64,000 nucleotides of DNA from Paracoccus cavernae (GCA_030410095.1 JAUFRC010000001.1:694501-758500); one strand, 5' to 3'; numbered from the stretch's first letter, positions 38,989 to 49,454 are shown. Notes: generated by a model from the sequence alone, not told the origin. Program-made: numbers and translations.

Positions 38989-39970
38989 CGGATCAGCCCC
39001 GCCGCTTGGGCCGAGGGCACTTTGGTCAGCGGATCGCCGTCGGCGGCCGCCGCGATTTCGGCGGGCAGACGGTCGAGCACCCAAGGCAGCGACAAAAGCG
39101 TTGCATGGCCGAGCGCACCGGCCATCAGCTCGTCCGCCCAGACCTCGCCACCGGTTCGGGACGCGCGCAAAGCGGGGCGCAGGGGCATGGCCGCGACCTC
39201 TGCGGCCTTGGCGGTCCCCCGATCCAGAGGATGAGATCGGCATCCATTGGGGCCAGATCCTCGGGTGAAAGCTCGCGATAGAAGCTTTCGCCGCGATGGG
39301 GCTCGAGGGCCTCGGGGATGCGAAAACCCAGATTGATCAACACATCGGCACGGGCATCGCCGGGCAGAAAGACGGCAGGCGCGCCGCCGGAATAGGTCGC
39401 GGCCACGGCGGTCATCCCCGCCCATTCGGGATGGGCGTCACGGATTTCGCCAAAGCGGGCACGGATCGCGTCGATGCGCGCTTGCGCTTCGGCCGCGTGT
39501 CCTGTCGCGCGCCCGATCCCGAGGGCGAGCGCATCCCAAGGAGTGTTGTAGGCGCCATATTCGGGCGCGGAGGCAATGGTCGGCGCAATCCGCGACAGCA
39601 TGCGGAATTCCTGCGCGCTGATCCCCGAGGAGACCGCATAAATCAGATCCGGATCTAGCAGCGCGATGCGTTCGAACGAGATTTCGCCGCGCAGGACCTC
39701 GGGGCTTTCGCCGCGCAAAGCTGCCTCGGCCCAAGGCCAGACGCCCTGCGGATAGGGGCCGTACCAATAGCGCAGCCCGACCGGAACGACGCCGAGCGCC
39801 AGCAGATCGTCATGGGCGACATAGCCGAGCGAGACGACGCGGCGGGGCGCTTGGGTCACGTTGGTCGGGCCGAAAAGCCCGTCGAAGACCTGAGGGAATT
39901 CCTGCGCGAATGCGGGCGCGGGCAGGGCTGCCAGCGCCAGTGCCGCGCAGAAGTTCCTTGCCCGCCTCAT
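38985..39970 (-). CDS. iron-siderophore periplasmic binding protein
   Basis: About 328 aa. Signal peptide MRRARNFCAALALAALPAPAFA, then a type III binding-protein fold (TroA/FhuD-like): 'RRVVSLGYVAHDDLLALGVVPVGLRYWYG', 'ERIALLDPDLIYAVSSGIS', 'LAPMDADLILWIGG'. One frame change near 39217 (missing G). Delivers ferric siderophore to the permeases. Its ATG overlaps the exporter stop (ATGA). Confidence 0.9.
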
Positions 39971-41676
39971 GCGGCGCTCAGCCTTGCATAGCGCCCGCCG
40001 CTTTCGCTCAGCTCGGCATGGCTGCCCAGTTCGGCAATCCGGCCGTCCTCGATCACGGCGATGCGGTCGGCGTCGCGGATCGTGCCGAGGCGGTGGGCGA
40101 TGACCAGCGTGGTGCGCCCGACCGCCAGACGTTCGAGGGCCGCCTGAATTTCCGCCTCGGTCTGGGTGTCGAGCGCCGAGGTCGCCTCGTCCAAAATCAG
40201 GATCGGCGGGTTCTTGAGGAAGATCCGCGCAATCGCCACGCGCTGCTTTTGTCCGCCCGAAAGCGTCACGCCGCGCTCGCCCACGATCGTGTCCAGCCCC
40301 TCGGGGAGGCCCTCGATCAGGCTTGAAAGCTGGGCAAGTTCGGCGGCTTGCCGGATGTCGTCCTCACCGGCATCCAGCCGGCCGTAGGCGATGTTTTCGC
40401 GCAACGTGCCGCCGAACAGGAACACATCCTGCGAGACGATGCCGATCTGGCGGCGCAGGCTTTCCAGCGTGAAATCGCGGATATCGGTGCCGTCGATGGT
40501 GATGCGCCCCGAGGTCGGCTCGTAAAAGCGCGGCAAAAGCGCCAGCAGCGTCGTCTTGCCCGCGCCCGAGGGGCCGACAAAGGCCATCGTCTCGCCGGAA
40601 CGGACGTTCAGGGAGATGTCTTGCAGGTTCGGGCGGTCGGGATCATAGCCGAAACCGACATTCTCGAAGCGGATCTCGCCCTTCAGCGCCGTGGCCGCAT
40701 GCGCGCCTTCGCGGTCGGCAATATCGGGGTCGGTGTCGAGCAATTCCTGATAGCGACGGAATCCGGCGATGCCGCGCGGATAGACCTCGAGGACGGCAGC
40801 GATTTTTTCCAGCGGGCGGAAAAAGACCCCGACCAGCAGCAGGAAGCCGACAAAGCCGCCCGCCGACAGATCGCCCTTGAGCACATAGGACGCGCCCGCG
40901 ACCATGATGACCACCTGCACGCCGCGCATCCCGATATAGTTGAGCGATTGCGAGGCGGCCATGATGCGGTAGGCATCGAGCTTGACCTTGCGGTATTGGT
41001 GGTTGTCCTCGGCAAAGCGGGCGCGCTCGTGGTCCTCGTTGGCGAAGGCCTGCACGACGCGGATGCCGCCGACGTTTTCTTCCAGCCTGACGTTGAAATT
41101 GCCGACGCGGGAATAGATCTCGCGCCAGGTGGCGGTCATGCGGCCGCCATAATAGCTGACCAGCGCGACGGTGGCGGGCACGATCACCACGGTCATCAGC
41201 GCCAGCGGCGTGTGGATCATCATCATCAGGATGAAGGCGCCGACAAAGGTCATGATGGCGACGAAAAGATCCTCGGGGCCGTGATGGGCGACCTCGCCGA
41301 TTTCTTCCAGATCGCGGGTAACACGGGCGACCATATGGCCGGTGCGCTGACGGTCGAAATAGCTGAAAGACAGCTTCTGGATATGATCAAAAGCGCGGCG
41401 GCGCATCTCGGTTTCGATATTGATGCCGAGCATGTGGCCCCAATAGGTCACGACCGCCATCAGGCCCGCATTGACCAGATAGACAAGGCAAAGCGCACCG
41501 GCCGCCACCAGAGTCAGCGACCAGTTGCCCTGTGGCAAAAGCACGTCGATGAACCCCTGGATGGCGACGGGGAAGGCCAGCTCCAGCAGGCCCAGAACCA
41601 CGGCGGCAGAAAAGTCGATCAGGAAAAGCGTTTTCCACGGGCGGTAATAGGCAAAGAAATCTTTCAGCATCATCAA
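39967..41676 (-). CDS. ABC exporter, fused permease and ATPase (siderophore operon)
   Basis: 569 aa, intact half-transporter of the MsbA/lipid-A or siderophore-exporter type. Six helices in residues ~15-300 ('FFRPLEKIAAVLEVYPRG'), then a nucleotide-binding domain: Walker A 'FVGPSGAGKTTLLALL', Q-loop 'IGIVSQDVFLFGGTLRENI', signature 'TLSGGQKQRVAIARI', Walker B 'ILILDEATSALDTQTE', H-loop 'TLVIAHRL'. In this operon it may export the siderophore or move ferric siderophore; direction inferred from the exporter fold. Confidence 0.88.
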   Translation of the reverse strand: MMMLKDFFAYYRPWKTLFLIDFSAAVVLGLLELAFPVAIQGFIDVLLPQGNWSLTLVAAGALCLVYLVNAGLMAVVTYWGHMLGINIETEMRRRAFDHIQKLSFSYFDRQRTGHMVARVTRDLEEIGEVAHHGPEDLFVAIMTFVGAFILMMMIHTPLALMTVVIVPATVALVSYYGGRMTATWREIYSRVGNFNVRLEENVGGIRVVQAFANEDHERARFAEDNHQYRKVKLDAYRIMAASQSLNYIGMRGVQVVIMVAGASYVLKGDLSAGGFVGFLLLVGVFFRPLEKIAAVLEVYPRGIAGFRRYQELLDTDPDIADREGAHAATALKGEIRFENVGFGYDPDRPNLQDISLNVRSGETMAFVGPSGAGKTTLLALLPRFYEPTSGRITIDGTDIRDFTLESLRRQIGIVSQDVFLFGGTLRENIAYGRLDAGEDDIRQAAELAQLSSLIEGLPEGLDTIVGERGVTLSGGQKQRVAIARIFLKNPPILILDEATSALDTQTEAEIQAALERLAVGRTTLVIAHRLGTIRDADRIAVIEDGRIAELGSHAELSESGGRYARLSAA

Positions 41677-41740
41677 CTCCGACGGCCCGCCCCGGATGCT
41701 GTCCGGGACAGGCCTGATTTTCGGTTAAGGCGACCTGCGA

Positions 41741-43863
41741 TCAGAAGCTCTTGCGCAGGGTCAGGCTGGCATTGCGCCCTTCGCCGTCATAGCACCAATA
41801 GCCGGTTTGGCAGGAGGCGGTGTAACGCTTGTCGGTGACGTTCGAGACGGCCAGATTGGCCTCCCAGCCACCGTCGAAGCGGTAGTTCGCACCCAGATCG
41901 AGCACCGTGTAATCTGGCACGCGCAGGGTGTTTTCATTATCGGCCCAGCTCTTGCCGGTCCAGCGCAGGCCGCCGACAAGCGTCCAATCGGGGGCCTGAA
42001 CCGGCGTCCAGCTGATGCGGACCGCAGCGGTCGCATCGGGCGTCGAATAGGGGTCTTGCCGATGACGGCGGTATTGGGATCGCTCAGGATCTCGACATCG
42101 AGCTTGGTAAGCTCGGCCTCGATGCGCAAGGCGTCGGTCAGCTTGCCGCGGGCCTCGAGCTCGACCCCGCGCGAGCGGACCTCGCCCAACTGGCGCGCAA
42201 TGCCTCCGATCACCGATTGGGTGATGTTGTTGCGGCGGATGTCGAAGACGGCGGCGGTCAGCAGAAGGTCTTCGTTCGCCTCCCATTTCACGCCGGCCTC
42301 CAACTGGCGGCCGCTCTCGGGCGAGGCGGTCTCGCCGCTGGTATCGGTCACGACTTTGGGCAGGAAATAGGTCGAGACGCTGGCATAGGGCGTCACGCCG
42401 TTGGCGAAGGTCCTGGCGATGCCGAAGCGTCCGCTCCATTGCGCATCCGAGCGCGACATGCCCGCCGCGCCGGTGGCGTGGTTGGTGCCGGCCTCGGTTT
42501 TGACGTGGTCGTAGCGCGCATTCAGCGTCGCGATCCAGCCGTCGCCCCAGCGGATCTGGTCCTGCGCATAAAGGCCGATCTGCTTTTGGCTCATGCGCTG
42601 GTCGATATAGGGCACGGCGGCAGGCTGCGTCGCGCCATATTGCGGATCGACAAAATCGAGCGGCGTGCCGAGCGCGCTGGCCTGCATCTGGTCCATGCGG
42701 AAATATTTCAGATCGAGACCGAAGAGCAGGCTGTGCTCGGTCGCGCCCCAGTTGGCGGTGGTGGTGGCGCGGGTATCGCTCAGAGCGGTGACGGCGGTGG
42801 TCTCGTGGTCGAAGACCAGACGCGACATCGTGCCCCGATCATTGCCAGGCACCAGCGAGAAACCCTCGTAGCCATAGGCATAGACGCTGTCTTCCTCGAC
42901 TTTCGCGCGGCCGATGCGGGTGGTGTTCTCGATCCGCCAGTCGCCGAGATCCTGCGCATAGCTGAAGCGCGCGGTGATCTGGTCGCGCTCGTAACGGTCG
43001 TGGTCCGGCTCGCCCGAGTTGAAATAGCGGTCGATCCTGCCGAAGGGTGCATTGGTGACGGTGCCGACATAGGGCAGCCACGCTCCGCCGACATGGCTTT
43101 CGTCGACGCGCAGATAATCAAGGCCGAAGCCGAGCTCCGCCCCCGTGTCGAGCTGGTGCAGGACCGAGCCCGACAGCAGCCCGTGCACGCCCGGATCAAA
43201 CGCGCCTCGCCCGTCCTGACGTTCGAGCTTGGCCATCAGCCGGTAGGAGGTCGCATCGTCAATGACGCCGTTATGATCGACCGAGGTCCAAGCCCCGCCT
43301 TCTTCCTCGATCCCGAATTCCAGCGCGGTCGAGCGTGTGCCCGTGGGCCTTTTGGTGACATAGTTCACGATGCCGCCGGGGTTGGAGCTGCCGTAAAGCA
43401 CCGACGAGGCGCCTTTGAGCACCTCGATCCGCTCGACCATGAAGGGATCGACGTAAAAGCCGCCGAAGCCGAAAGAGTAGTTCGCCAGCCCGTCCTGAAA
43501 GATCCCGTTCGCGGTGGCGGCAAAGCCGCGCACCATGATCCAGTTGGTGTCGCTGTCGTAGCCGTAGGGCTGGCCGATCACTCCGGCGGTATAGCCGAAA
43601 GCCGCATCCAGCTTGGTCAGGTTGTCCTGCCGGATCGTGTCCTGACCGATGACCGAGACCGATTGCGGGATCTCTGTCACGGCGGTCGCGTTTTTCACGC
43701 CGGTCAGGGTGCGCGGATTGGCGCGGGTCACGGGGCCGGTGCCGGTCTCGCCGGCCTCGATCACCACCGTATCAAGCTGGACCGGATCCTGCGCCAGCGC
43801 CGCGCCGCAAAGGGCGGTCTGGCAGCTCAGAAGGGTCAGCACGGAAAGACGTTTTGTCAGCAT
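41741..43863 (-). CDS. TonB-dependent siderophore receptor
   Basis: About 707 aa. Signal peptide MLTKRLSVLTLLSCQTALCGAALA; plug domain with 'VTEIPQSVSVIGQDTIRQD', 'IMVRGFAATANGIFQDGL', 'VERIEVLKGASSVLYGSSNPGGIVN'-like loop; and a 22-strand barrel ending 'SLTLRKSF' (terminal Phe). No N-terminal signalling (STN) domain, so control is by the neighbouring AraC regulator rather than FecIR. One frame change near 42053 (missing C). Imports a ferric siderophore across the outer membrane. Confidence 0.92.
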
Positions 43864-43981
43864 CCTGTTTCCTGCTTTGGACGAAACGCGCTCTGCGCGT
43901 CGATTGTCCCAGCCTTTAGGCTGTCGGCGGCTCTCTGGTCTTGACTGTTTCTGTCGTCTTTTGACGATCCCCCGCAGCAGC

Positions 43982-44892
43982 TCAGGAAAATGCGCCATTT
44001 CTGCGCCATGCGGCGGGGGTGCTTCCGGTCAGGCTGCGGAAGACCCGCGTCAGATGGGCCTGATCGGCAAAGCCGGTGGCGGCGGCGACATCGGCCACGC
44101 TGTTCGCGGGCTCGCCCAGCATCTCTTGCGCCCATTCGATCCGGCGGCGCATCTGCCATTGCAAAGGCGTCTGTCCTGTCTCGCGTTTGAAGGCATGGGC
44201 GAACCAGCTTTCCGACAGGCCGACCGCACCGGCCAGCTCCGAAATCGTGACACGGCGGTCGAGGTTCTCTTCGATATAGGACAGAACGCGCCTGATCTGC
44301 GCGGTGCCCGGTCCGTTGCCGTGCCCCCAACCGGTGCCGCGCTTGGTGCGCGGCTTTGCCCGAGCGGCAGGATGGCGGCGACGATGCCCTGGATGAGGGT
44401 CTCGGCGTAGAAGTCATGGTTGCGCGGCCGGCTGATCTCTTCGGCGAGCAGACCGGCCAAAGCCTCGGCCTCGGGCGAGCGCTCAAGGATCACCGGCGCG
44501 CGCAAAGCGGCAGTGGCGCTTTCGGCTCCCAGACGGGCGACCAGACGGGCCTGCAGACTTTCTTCGCGGAAATGCAGGTCGACATGGCGGAAATGCTCGT
44601 CGGCACAAAGTCGCGACCAGATCGGAACCCCCGCGGGTACAAAGATCGCGCGGCCCATCGGGCGATGGGTCTTGCGGGACCCTGCAGGCGCGCTTTTGAG
44701 GTCGAGCGCGTGGTTGATCTCGTCGAGAAAGATCACGATGCGCGGATCGGGCGAGAGATAGTAACCCTTGCCGCCCGCCTTGCCCTCGGCCTGCCAGAAA
44801 TCGGCGACCATGCCGTCGAAAGCCCGCCATGCCAGCGGCCGGAGAAGCGAGACGCCCTCGGTAAAGGCGGTCATGCGGGGACGGAAACTCAT
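43982..44892 (-). CDS. AraC-family regulator of the siderophore operon
   Basis: About 303 aa. N-terminal sensing domain ('MGRAIFVPAGVPIWSRLCADEHFRHVDLHF'-like) and a C-terminal AraC double HTH: 'TISELAGAVGLSESWFAHAFKRETGQTP', 'SVADVAAATGFADQAHLTRVFRSLTGSTP'. One frame change near 44345. Its ATG overlaps the fhuF stop (ATGA). AraC regulators in such operons usually bind the ferric siderophore and activate uptake (PchR/AlcR style). Confidence 0.85.
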
Positions 44893-45634
44893 GCGCAAAG
44901 CGCCTGCGCGCGGATTTCGGGGCGGGGCACAGCCCGCCGCAGGTGACCATTCCGGGGATGACGTAGCGCAGGCAGCAGACTTTGCGGCGGCGCAATTCGG
45001 GAACGGCGCGGCCGCCTTCGTAACGGATCGCGCCCTTGAGCGGATTGGCCCACCCGTCGGGCAGCCGGTCGCGTTCGAGAAAGCGGCTCAGACCCGCCAT
45101 CGTCGCTTCGGGCAGGCAGCCACGGCTTTCGAGCCAGCCGATGAACCATTCGAGATAATGCGCGGCATTGCCCCAGATCACCTTGTCCGAGATGCCGCCA
45201 AGCGCCGCCAAGGCCCGCGTTACCGGCACGAGATGGTCGCAAAGCAGCGGATCGAGCGGGGTTTCGCAAGGCGCGCAGACCGCTTGGGTCGCGGCAATCC
45301 GCAGGGCGGCGGGTTTGCCCTCTCCGTCCAGCACCACCGCGCTGTCGCCGACGGCGATCCGGTCCCGCCCGTTGGCCAGAACCTGCGCCATCAGCGGCAG
45401 GCAAAGCGTCGCAAAGTAGTACTGCGACCAGAGCGAAACCAAGGCGTGACGCGGTGAATCCGGCTGATGCGCGGCAAACCGGTCGATCAGCGGGGACAGC
45501 ACTGCCTCGTCCGCGATCCGGCTGCAGCGCAGGGCAGGGCGGATGTCGCTCTCTTCGGCCAAAAGCGGCAGCATCCAGTCGTGCTCGCCTCCAAGAAGGG
45601 CGCGCAGTTTGACCTGTTCTTGCGGCTGCATCAT
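44889..45634 (-). CDS. fhuF: FhuF-type siderophore-iron reductase
   Basis: About 248 aa. Ends with the [2Fe-2S] motif 'KVCCLRYVIPGMVTCGGLC', i.e. CC-x10-C-x3-C; FhuF family proteins normally show CC-x10-C-x2-C. Other parts: 'LVSLWSQYYFATLCLPLMAQ', 'NAAHYLEWFIGWLESRG'. One frame change near 44925 gives a stop that overlaps the AraC start. It releases iron from the siderophore in the cytosol by reduction. First gene of the operon; ATG ATG at 45634/45631. Confidence 0.85.
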
Positions 45635-45680
45635 CTCTGCCTGCTGGTGGAAGGGGTGTTTTCGTGGCGGTTCTGCTGCT

Positions 45681-45708
45681 TTGATATATGGCAGAGTTAA
45701 TTTGTCAA
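45681..45708 (-). promoter_or_regulatory. candidate promoter of the siderophore operon
   Basis: On the minus strand TTGACA (45708-45703), a 16-base spacer, TATCAA (45686-45681), 47 bases ahead of fhuF. The -35 lies in an AGTT-N8-AACT inverted repeat that could be an iron-regulator site, though it matches no consensus I can name. Confidence 0.5.
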
Positions 45709-46091
45709 CTATTCTGGGGCAGCTGCCGACGCATGGCACTGTCGCGCGGCTTTCGCGCGTGGACGAGCGACGTCTGACGGCAGGCGTTTCCGATCCGGAT
45801 TGGGTAAAGGATCGATGTTTTCTTTTTAAAACGGACAATGACGGACAGGGATATAAAGACGACATTGCTATTGCCTGCCGTTTCAGCAGATGTACGGCAC
45901 ATTCATGTGTCGCCTTCGCGTAAAGGGGGCGTTGATTCATTGCACGGATTTTTATGACGCATTTTCGCCGATCAAGAGAAATAGCAGGGTCGGCTGCTTT
46001 GCCCTGACAGCGTCGGGCTATTGGGCTGCTGCTTCAAAGAGTGTCCAATATGAAGATTGGCGGTTCTCTGTGACTTTGCGCAGCTCTTGTT
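45709..46091. other. AT-richer spacer upstream of the siderophore operon
   Basis: No gene seen. GC is clearly lower than in neighbouring genes (for example around 45820-45990). It forms the divergent regulatory region between fhuF and the HIUase-like gene. Confidence 0.35.
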
Positions 46092-46445
46092 TTGGCGAAG
46101 GCAACCTATGGCGAGACGTTCTCGATCCAGGTTCTCGAGCTGGCCACAGGGATCGCAGGGCGCAACATTCCGGCTGTTCTGTCGGGGCTTGATACCGAGG
46201 GAAGCTGGGTGGACCTCGCATCGCCACGCACCGACGACAACGGCCGTGAGCGCGAATTCGAGGGGGTTGAGGCCGAGGAAAAGACCTCTCGCCTGTGCTT
46301 TGATACCAGCACCTATTGGCAGGGATGTACGAAACAATTCCTCCCAGAGATCAATTCCGTCTTTCAGGTATTGGATGCCGTGCGACATTATCATGTTCCG
46401 GTCGACATCAATCAATTCGGCCATAGTGCCTCTCGTGGCGATTGA
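46092..46445 (+). CDS. divergent 5-hydroxyisourate hydrolase-like protein, possibly decayed
   Basis: 117 codons from TTG 46092. It is similar along its length to HIU hydrolase (transthyretin-like): 'SIQVLELATGIAGRNIPAVL', 'LDTEGSWVDLASPRTDDNGR', 'RLCFDTSTYW', 'FLPEINSVFQVLDAVRHYHVPV', 'FGHSASRGD'. The family has a catalytic His in HVLD and ends YRGS; here these read QVLE and SRGD, while the later HYHVP is kept. No ribosome site is visible. A remnant or a paralogue with changed function; no other ureide genes are near. Confidence 0.6.
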   Translation: MAKATYGETFSIQVLELATGIAGRNIPAVLSGLDTEGSWVDLASPRTDDNGREREFEGVEAEEKTSRLCFDTSTYWQGCTKQFLPEINSVFQVLDAVRHYHVPVDINQFGHSASRGD

Positions 46446-46473
46446 TCAAAGTTCGCTTCCTGATCGGATTGGT

Positions 46474-46500
46474 CCGACAAATTTCTCTTGTCGGGTTTTC
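46474..46500 (+). terminator. Rho-independent terminator after the HIUase-like gene
   Basis: CCGACAA-ATTTCTC-TTGTCGG followed by GTTTTC and TTGTTG, 29 bases past the stop. It suggests the HIUase-like gene is or was a transcription unit of its own. Confidence 0.7.
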
Positions 46501-46756
46501 TTGTTGTCATTTCGGACTCTGGGCATTCGCCCTTCGCTTTATCCGGCAGGGCGGGGAAGAATATCCACGGTTTGATGCTGTCGCGAAAGGGATTTTCCCG
46601 CTTTCCCTCCGGTCGGGGGATGGCTTCTTTATCTATCACTTCGGTCGTTATTTGCCTTGCGCGACCTGGCTTCTGCGGCGAGAAAACGAAGGCGGGCCGG
46701 ACACTTCGGGCCTGCCACGCCGTCAAAGCCGACGAACCGCACAGAGAACCGACGTC
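46501..46756. other. spacer before the sulfur operon
   Basis: No supported gene. It should hold the operon promoter, but no convincing -35/-10 is visible. A strong AGGAGG at 46757-46762 begins the cytochrome gene's leader. Confidence 0.35.
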
Positions 46757-46771
46757 AGGAGGACGCGACCA

Positions 46772-47109
46772 ATGAAGCCTCGCCCCGCCCAGCTTGCGAT
46801 AGCCCTTGCGTTCGTTACGGCGCTGACGCCCCTGCAGCTTTGGCTACCCGAGCGCATGCCGCTGAGGCACAGGTTGGCGAGGCGCAAGTCCTCGCCGCGC
46901 CTTGCGCTGCCTGCCACGGACCCGACGGCGTTTCTCCTGCGCAGATCCCCGCGATCGCGGGCAAGCCGCAGGAGGATCTGGTCCGGCAGCTCCTTGCGTT
47001 TCGCGACGCGGCCCCTGCGGACACGACGATCATGAACCGGCTTATGAAGGGGTATGACGACGCGCAAATCGAGCTTTTGGCCGGCTATTTCGCGAAAGTG
47101 GGGCAATGA
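46772..47109 (+). CDS. monoheme cytochrome c, partner of flavocytochrome c
   Basis: About 112 aa. Signal 'LAIALAFVTALTPLQLWLP' region ending AHA-AEA, then heme motif 'APCAACHGPDG' and axial Met in 'IMNRLMKGYDDAQIELLAGYF'. Cytochrome c553/FccA-like. One frame change near 46857. It starts three bases before the flavoprotein stop-start junction: its TGA overlaps the next ATG. Accepts electrons from sulfide oxidation by the flavoprotein. Confidence 0.85.
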
Positions 47110-48398
47110 TGATGAAAGCGGACCGCAGAACCGTTCTGACCGGAATGGGAGCCGCTTTCGGCTCTCTGGCCGCGCCAGCGATCTTGCGCGCGAATGCGGC
47201 TTCGGCCCGTGTCGTCGTGGTCGGCGGCGGCTTTGGCGGAGCGACCGCCGCGCGCTATCTGCGCCGCTACAGCGCCGGTCTGAAGGTTACACTGATCGAG
47301 CCCTCCGAGGTCTTCGCGACCTGTCCCTTCTCGAACCTCTATCTCGCGGGGCTGCGGGATTGGGACAGCATCACCCATCGCTACGACGGGCTGCGCGCGG
47401 CGGGGATCGAGGTCGTCCATGCCTATGCCGAAGGCGTCGATGCCGGGGCGAAGACGGTGACCTTGTCGAATGGTGCGGTGCTCGGCTACGACCGGCTTGT
47501 CCTCTCGCCCGGAATCGACATCAAATGGGGCGCGCTCGAGGGCTATGACGAGGCCGCCGCCCAGCTGGCTCCCCATGCCTGGAAAGCGGGGCTCCAGACC
47601 AAGCTGCTCAAGGCCCAGCTCGAGGCGATGGAGGATGGCGGCACTTTTGTCATGTCGATTACCGACGGCGCTTTCCGATGCCCGCCCGGACCTTACGAGC
47701 GCGCCTCGATGGTTGCGCATTACTTCAAGCAGCATAAGCCGAAGTCAAAGATCCTGCTTCTCGACAGCAAGCCCAATTTCTCGAAACAGGGGCTCTTCCA
47801 GCAGGGCTGGCAGGCACTTTACGGCGAGATGATCGAATGGGTCGGGCTGGATGACGACGGGCAGGTGGTCAGGGTCGACGCCGCCGCCAGAACCGTCGAA
47901 ACCGTCTTCGGGACCAGCCATAAAGCCGATGTTCTCAATATCGTGCCGCCGCAGCAGGCGGGGGCGATTGCGCGGGCGGCAGGGGTAACCAGCGATACCG
48001 GCTGGGTGCCGGTGCAGGGGCAGACATTCGAGGCGGCGCAGGCGGCGGGCATCTATGTCGTGGGAGATGCGACCATAGCCGCGCCGATGCCGAAATCGGG
48101 CTTTTGCGCCAATGCGCAGGGCAAGGTCGCGGCGGCCGCGATCATTGCCGATCTGGCGGGGCAGGAGCCGGTAGCGGCAAGCTATGTCAACACCTGCTAC
48201 AGTCTCGTCGGACCGGATTGGGGCATTTCCGTTGCAGGCGTCTACTACTTCGACGGCGAGAAACTGGCAGAGCGCGAGGGCGCGGGCGGGGTTAGCCCGA
48301 TCGGTGCGGATGCCGCCTTCCGTCGGGCCGAGGCGCAATATGGCGCGGGTTGGTATGCCTCGATCAGTGCCGACATCTGGGGTGGCACGCCCGTCTGA
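47106..48398 (+). CDS. fccB: flavocytochrome c sulfide dehydrogenase flavoprotein (SoxF/FccB)
   Basis: 430 aa, intact. Twin-arginine signal 'DRRTVLTGMGAAFG', FAD motif 'VVVVGGGFGGATAARYL', redox-active cysteines in 'FATCPFSNLYLAGL' and 'FRCPPGPYERASM', 'GIYVVGDATIAAPMPKSGFCANAQGK', and the FCSD C-terminal domain 'YVNTCYSLVGPDWGISVAGV'. Oxidises sulfide (or a protein persulfide) and passes electrons to the cytochrome. Periplasmic, exported folded by Tat. Confidence 0.93.
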   Translation: MMMKADRRTVLTGMGAAFGSLAAPAILRANAASARVVVVGGGFGGATAARYLRRYSAGLKVTLIEPSEVFATCPFSNLYLAGLRDWDSITHRYDGLRAAGIEVVHAYAEGVDAGAKTVTLSNGAVLGYDRLVLSPGIDIKWGALEGYDEAAAQLAPHAWKAGLQTKLLKAQLEAMEDGGTFVMSITDGAFRCPPGPYERASMVAHYFKQHKPKSKILLLDSKPNFSKQGLFQQGWQALYGEMIEWVGLDDDGQVVRVDAAARTVETVFGTSHKADVLNIVPPQQAGAIARAAGVTSDTGWVPVQGQTFEAAQAAGIYVVGDATIAAPMPKSGFCANAQGKVAAAAIIADLAGQEPVAASYVNTCYSLVGPDWGISVAGVYYFDGEKLAEREGAGGVSPIGADAAFRRAEAQYGAGWYASISADIWGGTPV

Positions 48399-48421
48399 CG
48401 GCCGGAATTGACGGAGTGGAT

Positions 48422-49448
48422 ATGGGTGCGGCTCTTCTTGGCCTGACCATCGGCGCGGTATTCGGTGCGGCGGCGCGGATCAGCCGCTTTTGCCTGCTGC
48501 GCGGTATGAAGGCGCTGGTCGGCGGCGGTGACCGGTCGCCGCTGCGCCTGTTCGCGCTGGCTTTAGCGGTGGCGATCCTCGCGACCCAAGCCTTGAACCT
48601 CTGGGGCCTGACCGATCTGTCCGCATCGCTGCCGATGCGCCCACAATCGCGGCGGGCGGGCTGTTCATCGGCGGCGCGGTTTTCGGGATCGGCACGGTTA
48701 TGGCCAATGGCTGCGGGGCGCGGATGCTCGTATTGCTTGCGGGCGGGAACATGCGCGCGCTTTTGGTGCTTCTTTGCATGGGGCTTGCGGCGCAGGCGAG
48801 CCTGACGGGCGTGTTGTCGTCCTTGCGCGCGGCGCTGCAACTGGGCCGGTTCGCGCCCGAAGCCTTGAGCATTCCGGCCCTGCTGGCATTCACGGGGATA
48901 CCGGCCGGACTTGTGACCGGCGCGGTGGTCCTCGCGGCTACGGGCGCGTTGGCGGTTTATGCGCGGCCCGTGATCGTCGAGCAGCGCCGCGACGCGGTGA
49001 TGGGGTGCTCATCGGGCTTTGCGTCGCTGCGGGCTGGTGGGCGGTCTTTGCGACGGATGATCCTTTTGATCCCAAAGTGCTCAACGGGCTGAGCTTTGTC
49101 GGGCCGGTGGGCGAGGGCATCGTCTGGCTGATCCTTTCGACAGGGCGCGCGCTGAGCTTTGGCGTGGCGGTTGTTGCCGGCACGCTGGCCGGAGCCTTCG
49201 CCGCGTCGCTTTTGCAGCGCAGCGCCGCGCTTGAAACCTTCACCTCGGGCCGGAATGCGCTGAAGGTGGCTGCGGGCGGAACCCTGATGGGATTTGGCGG
49301 AGTGCTTGCCACGGGCTGCTCGATCGGGCAAGGTTTGACGGGTTTATCCACCCTTTCGCTGGCCAGTCTGGTCGCATCGCTAGGTATTTTGTCCGGTATT
49401 GCGGTTGGTCTGATCATATCCCGCCACACATCTCCTGTAGGGAGCTAA
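48422..49448 (+). CDS. YeeE/YedE-type sulfur-compound transporter (SoxT-like)
   Basis: About 342 aa, roughly nine helices. DUF395/YeeE motifs twice: 'GIGTVMANGCGARMLVLLAGGNMRALL' and 'GFGGVLATGCSIGQGLTGLSTLSLASLV', each with the conserved Cys. Frame changes near 48637 and 49003. YeeE takes up thiosulfate, and SoxT-type members occur in Sox clusters. It sits between two FCSD-type flavoproteins. Confidence 0.85.
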
Positions 49449-49454
49449 GGCCCG

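Noticed and set aside
40348..43944. Two long plus-strand frames (40348-41838 and 42217-43944)
   Set aside because: Shadows of the ABC exporter and TonB receptor on the minus strand.
45972..46424. 150-aa minus-strand frame opposite the HIUase-like gene
   Set aside because: No family match; the plus strand carries a clear HIUase-like pattern over the same bases.
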